DNA of 64,000 nucleotides from Calliphora vicina (lineage: Eukaryota; Arthropoda; Insecta; Diptera; Calliphoridae). Positions within the stretch are counted from its first letter, which is position 1; each line of letters starts with the position of its first letter. A program made the translations under genes and the position numbers. The notes under the pieces were generated by a model. That model had not been told where the DNA came from. It saw only the letters and a list, made by a program, of their open reading frames with translations, and made no database searches. The stretch is from contig NC_088780.1 in the NCBI RefSeq assembly GCF_958450345.1, positions 157,896,726 through 157,960,725 on the forward strand, in the 5' to 3' direction. Positions 57,432 to 64,000 of the stretch are shown piece by piece.

Positions 57432-58959
57432 TAATGTATATGTAATCATTGCGTGTGAATGTATATTTGTGAGTATTTGTTTGAAAGTAAGTAAGAAAGT
57501 GTGCTAAACACCTGTTGAGAGATGTGTTGGTTGGTTGATTGTTTGTTATAAAGAGCTATAAACACATTAATAAAAACTAATACAAAATAAGTTAATAATC
57601 CTGCCACAAGCATACCATTAAGTATAAACTAATACACTCAAACAACAACAACAACTAAATAATCAACCAACCAACGAAGCATGCATGCTTACACTCTCTT
57701 TTCTCTGGCTTCTATGCCATACCTTTCTGTAACTTGAACAAAATCACTTTGCCACAAAACAAAAATAACAACAATATCACAAAGAACAGAACAGAACAGA
57801 AGCTTTCATTGGAGACTAATGAAAGTACTTAAAAAAAATAGTAGAGGAACAAAAAAGAAAGGGAATGTTCTAAAAAGAAACTAAAAATATCATCATCATC
57901 ATCCATAGAACTATATAATAAAATGAAAACAGAAACAAGAAACACCTTGCTTACATAAATAACAGTGTTGTATTTGTGTATTTGAAGCACCTATTTACCT
58001 TTGGCAGTAGCAGCAGCAGCAGTAACAAAATAGCGCAACAATTAAGTTTTCTTGCGGTGAAAAGCCTTTTTGAATTATGGCACAAATTTGTAACCCAAAC
58101 TAAACTCTCTCCATCTACAACAAACAGCAACAAAAACTAATGTATATTAACCACGACGACGAGTTTGACTACCACTACAACACCAAGAATATTAGTAATT
58201 TTAGCTGGCAAACTACAACAACAGCCACCAAGTTGAACTAAATGAAAAAACTGAAAAACTTTTCCACAAGTTTATTAAAAAAAATAATAAAACTAGAGAA
58301 AATAGCACAACTATAAGGTGGTACGAAGTTTAGAGTGCCAACACATACACACAAAACGAAAATTAAAAAAAATAAAAAAAAAACTATTTCAGCAACAACA
58401 TTTGCCACCAACAATAACGACAACACACAGCAAATGAATTAAGCCTTTAGCAATCGATTGCCTGTATAAAACCGTGTTACTTACATTAAGTTGCTCGAAA
58501 TGCCACATACTTTAGCACTCCAAACTCTGCCAATTGCTAAACTTTTAACTATTTCTACTTACTTCTTTCTTACTTACTTATTTCCTAATAATATGAGTTA
58601 AATAAGTTTTCGCAATTCTTCTACGTTTATATAGCACACGATTGAAAACTTATTCTCCCACTTTGCCCAGACACTGACTCGCACAATTCAAAGGGAGAAA
58701 AAGGCGAGATATGGTGACATTAAAGTAATAACGTTTTTATTATAGATTACAAATTATTTATGGTTATCAGGGTGGTCAGGTAACAAAGTTAGATTTACAT
58801 CTGCATTATAGTGCATAAGGAGTTCGTTCAATACACTTGTAAATAGATTTATGTATATTTAGTTAAAGATTTCAATGCAGTAAATAGGTCGTTATTTTAT
58901 TTCTAATATGAATGTATACCTATATTGGTTCGTATTCCTCTACATTTCCAATAAAGTGT
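57432..58959. other. AAC/CAN-rich low-complexity stretch, no gene proven
   Basis: Shorter A/T tracts and many AACAACAAC, ATCATCATC, GTAGCAGCAGCAGCAG patches (57640-58440). In flies this composition is typical of 5'UTRs, introns and enhancers of host genes, so this is the least transposon-like part of the window. ORFs on the minus strand (57951-58133, 58238-58426) are low complexity. No splice or start signals could be supported. Confidence 0.45.
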
Positions 58960-61340
58960 ATGAACCATAAACATTTTCACAAACATTAAGTTGATGATAT
59001 AATCCAAGATAAATTGAAATTGATGCAGTCCACGTTTTAACAATTCTTTGAATAAATGAACTTGCTATAATCCACGATTATCAGAAATTTCTCAAGTCTC
59101 CTATAAATAAATATGCGACTAAATGAACTTGCTATAATCCACAATTATCAGAATGTGACCATGTCTACAATAATATGCATTTAAATGAACTTGATTTAAT
59201 CCACTATTAAATAAATTTTATCAAGTCCTCCATTTAATAAATTAACTTGTTAAAATCCACGATTAAACGAACTTGGTTTAGTTTTCAATTAAATAAATGA
59301 ACATGCTATAATCGACGATTAATTGAAATTGCTATACTCAATTTAATAAATGAACTTTCTATAACCCACGATTAAATAACTTGGTCGTTTTATTAAATGA
59401 ATTTAATACAATCCTCGATTAAATGATCTTGATCTAGTTTTCAATTAAATAAATTAACTTGCTATAATTTACGATTAAATGAATTTGATCTAGTTCTCAA
59501 TTAAATAAATGAACTTGCAATAATCCATGATTAACTGAACTTGGTCATATGATTAAATGAACTTAAATCCTAATCCTCGATTAAATGAACTTGATCTAGT
59601 CCTCAATTAAATAAATGAATTTGCTATAATCCACAACTAATCTTAGCAAACTAAACTTGTTATAAACTACGTTTGATCTCAGCAAACTAAACTTAATATA
59701 AACCACAATCAATATAATACGATTAATAAACCACGATTAATCTCAGCAAAATAAACTTGTTATAAACCACGTTTAATCTCAGCAAACTAAACTTGTTATA
59801 AACCACGTTTAATCTCAGCAAACTAAACTTGTTATAAACCACGTTTAATATCAGCAAACTAAACTTAATATAAACCACGATTAATAAACCACAATCAATA
59901 TACTACGATTAATAAACCACGATTAATCTCAGCAAAATAAACTTGTTATAAACCACGTTTAATCTCAGCAAACTAAACTTGTTATAAACCACGTTTAATC
60001 TCAGCAAACTAAACTTAATATAAACCACGATTAATAAACCACAATCAATATACTACGATTAATAAACCACGATAAATCTCAGCAAAATAAACTTGTTATA
60101 ACCCCCGTTTAATCTCAGCAAAATAAACTTGTTATAAACCCAGTTTAATCTCAGCAAACTAAACTTAATATAAACCACGATTAATCTCAGCAAAATAAAC
60201 TTGTTATAAACCACGATTAATCTCAGCAAGCAGAACGAACTTGTTATAAACTACGATTAATCTCAGCAAGCAAAATAAACTTGTTATAAACCACGATTAA
60301 TCTCAGCAAACTAAACTTAATATAAACCGCGATTAATAAACCACAATCAATATACTACGATTAATAAACCACGTTTAATCTCAGCAAACTAAACTTAATA
60401 TAAACCACGATTAATCTCAGCTAAATAAACTTGTTATAAACCCAGTTTAATCGCAGCAAACTAAACTTAATATAAACCACGTTTAATCTCAGCAAACTAA
60501 ACTTAATATAAACCACGATTAATCTCAGCAAGCAGAACGAACTTGTTATAAACTACGATTAATCTCAGCAAGCAAAATAAACTTGTTATAAACCACGATT
60601 ACTGTCTGCAAAATAAACTTTATATAAACTACAATTAATCTCAGCAAACAGAAGGAATTTGTTATAAACCACGACTAGTCTCATCAAAGACAATTGTTAT
60701 AAACCATGATTAATCTTAGCAGAAGGAACTTTTTATAAACCACTATTTAGCTCATCAAAAGTAGCTAGTTACAAACCACGATTATTCTCAACAAAAGGAA
60801 CTGAAACTTATTACAAACCATGATAAATTTCCACAAAATATCATTTTACAAACGAAACTGTTACAAACGACGATTAATATCAGCAGTGTAATTTGCTACA
60901 AAAATAACTGCAACTTGTTACAAATCATGACTAATCTCAACAAAGGAACTAGAACAACGACAAATCTAAATAAGCATAGGAAATAGCTTATCGCCCAACA
61001 ATAAATTCCAGTAAATTTATTAATAATTTAATTGGGAATTTAGCATATGAAAACTAAATCATACTGGAACTGGCACTTGTTAAATGATCAATCTCTTGTT
61101 AGAAACCACTGTAAATTTTACAGATCAGGAACATGATATAGTCCACGATATATTTGGCAGTTAATTAAGGAATAAAAAGGGAATTCGATATAATCCATTA
61201 CTTATTTATTAGAAACTAAACTAGAAAAACTGGAAAAATTTAACAAAACTAAACTTGATAAAGTTAATGATAGAACAAAAAACTAATCTTTGTGCAATCT
61301 CCGATTATTCTCAAGATAGTGAACTTGATATAATCACCGA
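58960..61340. repeat. Complex satellite: 36-bp unit around TATAAACCACGTTTAATC
   Basis: The core 59690-60640 is built of 36-bp units TCAGCAAACTAAACTTGTTA plus TAAACCACGTTTAATC, with variants AACTTAATATAAACCACGAT and an inserted AATAAACCACAATCAATATA. Upstream (58960-59640) a more diverged form reads AATGAACTTGCTATAATCCA, CGATTAAAT. The edges decay outward to about 61340. Non-coding. Confidence 0.9.
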
Positions 61341-62319
61341 TTTTTGTGTAAAACTAAAGATATGAATTAGACGAGTATAATATAATACATATAAGAAGAT
61401 TCTATAAACCAAATAGAAAATGTTCAGCAAAATACTAATGTATCTAAATATAGGGTTGTTCTTAGAAAACTTATTTTTTTTTTGTTACATAGTTTTGTTC
61501 AATTACCACCATTAATGAATAATTTTCATTCATATAAAATTAGAAATTAATTTTAAATATGTAAATCCCAACTTTCCTCCAAGCTGGTCACTCTACATAA
61601 ACATCGTTACTAAAAGTAGTTATTGGATATTAACATTTTCATATTTCATGGCTAATAAATGTACAAAATTACAACTACATCAACGAAAATATCGTTCCCC
61701 ATAACACCCTGCCACAAATTGTACAAACTTTGCTAAACAAATTTTTTTTCTATTAGTTTTTTATAGAACTTTTCTAAAGGTCTTTAACGACGTTTTTTTT
61801 TAAAAAAAAATTATTAAAAACGCTTTCTTTCTGGCTATCCTTGCGTATGCTTGTGAGAATAAGCGGGTGTTAAGGGGAAATTGATACAATTTAACAGATT
61901 TTTAAAGGGATTTTCATAGAGTTTCTTTTTATTTGCATTTTTCGAAAAACTTGATTTTAATTTATACCAACTTATAAAAGTAGTCTCTGTGTGTATGGAT
62001 GAGTTGCCTTCTGTTGCACACAGCAAAGAAAATGTTGTATAAATGAAGTGGCGTTGCATATAAAAACTAATTTCAATAAAAGCCTTTCTAAGGTTTAGTT
62101 TTGTGGTTACATAAAAAAATTTTTTCTTATTCTTTTTTGGATTTGCCTCTAGCTTTTTGTTAAATTTTTTCTTCTTATTTTCAACATTTTTGCCAAAGTT
62201 TGTATAATAAATTAATAGTTGGTTAATGTATTCATATTTATGCACACATACTCTATATTATGAGATAGGGTCTTTTAAGAAAATAAGTTATTTAAGTTTG
62301 TGATTAAGAAACTTTTCAA
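61341..62319. other. AT-rich spacer between two related satellites
   Basis: Minus-strand ORF 61835-62245 (136 codons) is Lys/Asn/Phe-rich low-complexity sequence with no motif. Nothing else seen. Confidence 0.5.
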
Positions 62320-64000
62320 ATAAAGAACACGATTAATTTGAAAAAATTAAGCTGATATAATCCACGATTAACTTGAAAAGGAGAAAATGATGTTGGTATA
62401 TGCCACGATTAAAGAAAATTAAGTTGATATGATCCACGATTAAAGAAAATGAAGTTGATATAATCCACGATTAAATGAAATCCACGATTAATGAAAATGA
62501 AGTTGATATGATCCGATTAAATGAAAGAAAATTAAGTTGATATAATCCAAGAAAGAAAGAAAATGAAGTTGATATAATTCACGATTAAATGCAAGAAATA
62601 AAATTAAGTTGATATGATCCACGATTAAAGAAAATGAAGTTGATATGATCCACGATTAAATGAAATCCACGATTAAAGAAAATGAAGTTTATATAATCCA
62701 CGATTAAATGAAATCCACGATTAAATGAAATCCACGATTAAATGAAATCCACGATTAAAGAAAATGAAGTTGATATGATCCACGATTAAATGAAATCCAC
62801 GATTAAAGAAAATGAAGTTTATATAATCCACGATTAAATGAAATCCACGATTAAATGAAATCCACGATTAAAGAAAATGAAGTTTATATAATCCACGATT
62901 AAATGAAATCCACGATTAAATGAAATCCACGATTAAAGAAAATGAAGTTTATATAATCCACGATTAAATGAAATCCACGATTAAATGAAATCCACGATTA
63001 AAGAAAATGAAGTTTATATAATCCACGATTAAATGAAATCCACGATTAAATGAAATCCACGATTAAAGAAAATGAAGTTTATATAATCCACGATTAAATG
63101 AAATCCACGATTAAATGAAATCCACGATTAAAGAAAATGAAGTTTATATAATCCACGATTAAATGAAATCCACGATTAAATGAAATCCACGATTAAAGAA
63201 AATGAAGTTTATATAATCCACGATTAAATGAAATCCACGATTAAATGAAATCCACGATTAAATGAAATCCACGATTAAATGAAATCCACGATTAAATGAA
63301 ATCCACGATTAAATGAAATCCACGATTAAAGAAAATGAAGTTTATATAATCCACGATTAAATTAAATCCACGATTAAATGAAATCCACTATTAAATGAAA
63401 TCCACGATTAAACTAAATGAAGTTTATATAATCCACGATTAAATTAAATCCACGATTAAATTAAATCCACGATTAAAGAAACTGAAGTTTATATAATCCA
63501 CGATTAAATGAAATCCACGATTAAAGAAACTGAAGTTTATATAATCCACGATTAAAGAAACTGAAGTTTATATAATCCACGATTAAATGAAATCCACGAT
63601 TAAAGAAACTGAAGTTTATATAATCCACGATTAAATGAAATCCACGATTAAAGAAACTGAAGTTTATATAATCCACGATTAAATGAAATCCACGATTAAA
63701 GAAACTGAAGTTTTTATAATCCACGATTAAATGAAATCCACGATTAAAGAAACTGAAGTTTATATAATCCACGATTAAATGAAATCCACGATTAAAGAAA
63801 CTGAAGTTTATATAATCCACGATTAAATGAAATCCACGATTAAAGAAAATGAAGTTGATATAATTCACGATTAAATGCAAGAAATAAAATTAAGTTGATA
63901 TGATCCACGCTTAAATGAAATCCACGATTAAAGAAAATGATATTGATATAATCCACGATTAAATGAAAGAAAATTAAGTTGATATAATCCAAGAAAGAAA
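62320..64000. repeat. Hierarchical satellite: 31-bp and 17-bp units around TCCACGATTAA
   Basis: Two monomers alternate: 17 bp ATGAAATCCACGATTAA, and 31 bp GAAAATGAAGTTTATATAAT plus CCACGATTAAA. Together they form periods of 65 bp (31 + 2x17; starts at 62811, 62876, 62941, 63006, 63071, 63136, 63201), then one of 133 bp (31 + 6x17; to 63334), and 48 bp (31 + 17) from about 63520 to 63830. The left edge (62320-62640) has GTTGATATAATCCACGATTA units. The array continues past the window end. A 119-codon reverse ORF exists only because 48 is a multiple of three. Confidence 0.93.

Noticed and set aside
61835..62245. Reverse-strand ORF of 136 codons
   Set aside because: Lys/Asn/Phe-rich low-complexity translation of AT-rich DNA, no motif, no neighbouring gene signals.
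63521..63880. Reverse-strand ORF of 119 codons with a regular 16-residue repeat (FNRGFHLIVDYINFSF)
   Set aside because: It is a read-through of 48-bp satellite units. It is open only because the period is a multiple of three and collapses where the period changes to 65 bp.

Overview
The window is extremely AT-rich, repeat-dominated eukaryotic DNA. I found no convincing host protein-coding exon, rRNA or tRNA in 64 kb. The repeats point to a higher fly (Brachycera, probably a calyptrate such as a blowfly, house fly or flesh fly): several decayed mariner copies, a Jockey-type LINE relic, a Helitron, short dispersed repeats of the kind with 'ATACCCACCACC' or 'GGTCAAGCCCGATC', many foldback or TIR elements, and CAA/CAG-like low-complexity stretches. 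The best reading is intergenic DNA or a giant intron, possibly heterochromatic. The species call is inference from recalled repeat types, not a database result.

Layout. 0-10 kb: a 352-bp TIR element (396-747), a CCGGTT-rich inverted element (791-1550), a dispersed repeat (2981-3490), a 1.6-kb TIR element (3981-5576), and a Helitron (7494-8831) nested in a GTCGACTTTTT-rich inverted element. 10-20 kb: a MITE next to a mariner relic, a nearly perfect 4-kb satellite of 363 copies of an 11-bp unit (12777-16771), a second mariner relic, and a palindromic MITE. 20-23 kb: a TA-flanked long-TIR element beside related repeat sequence. 24-35 kb: five arrays of one 19-bp tandem-repeat family. The last two lie in opposite orientations and are capped by the same 46-bp palindrome, which resembles a foldback (FB) transposon. 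35-43 kb: a Jockey relic, two mariner relics in inverted orientation, a Transib-like element (40912-42104) and a second kind of Tc1/mariner transposase relic. 43-49 kb: repeats including a second Transib-like element (44359-46223). It has a perfect 5-bp target duplication, and its ends look like V(D)J recombination signals: heptamer CACAGTG, spacers of 13 and 23 bp, and a nonamer-like ACAAAAAT. 49-57 kb: a mariner relic carrying a 92-bp SINE-like insertion, a TIR element with a fragment of a Cys-rich transposon protein, a dispersed repeat with a nested MITE, and the longest mariner relic abutting a 1.5-kb foldback element. 58.9-64 kb: complex satellites built around ATAATCCACGATTAA, running off the right edge.

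No genes work together here. All recognised coding sequence is decayed transposon sequence with frameshifts, stops or lost catalytic residues. The points of greatest interest are the RSS-like ends at 44.36/46.22 kb, the foldback-like arrangement of 19-bp arrays at 31.2-34.7 kb, and the possibly shared core of the 19-bp and 36-bp satellites.
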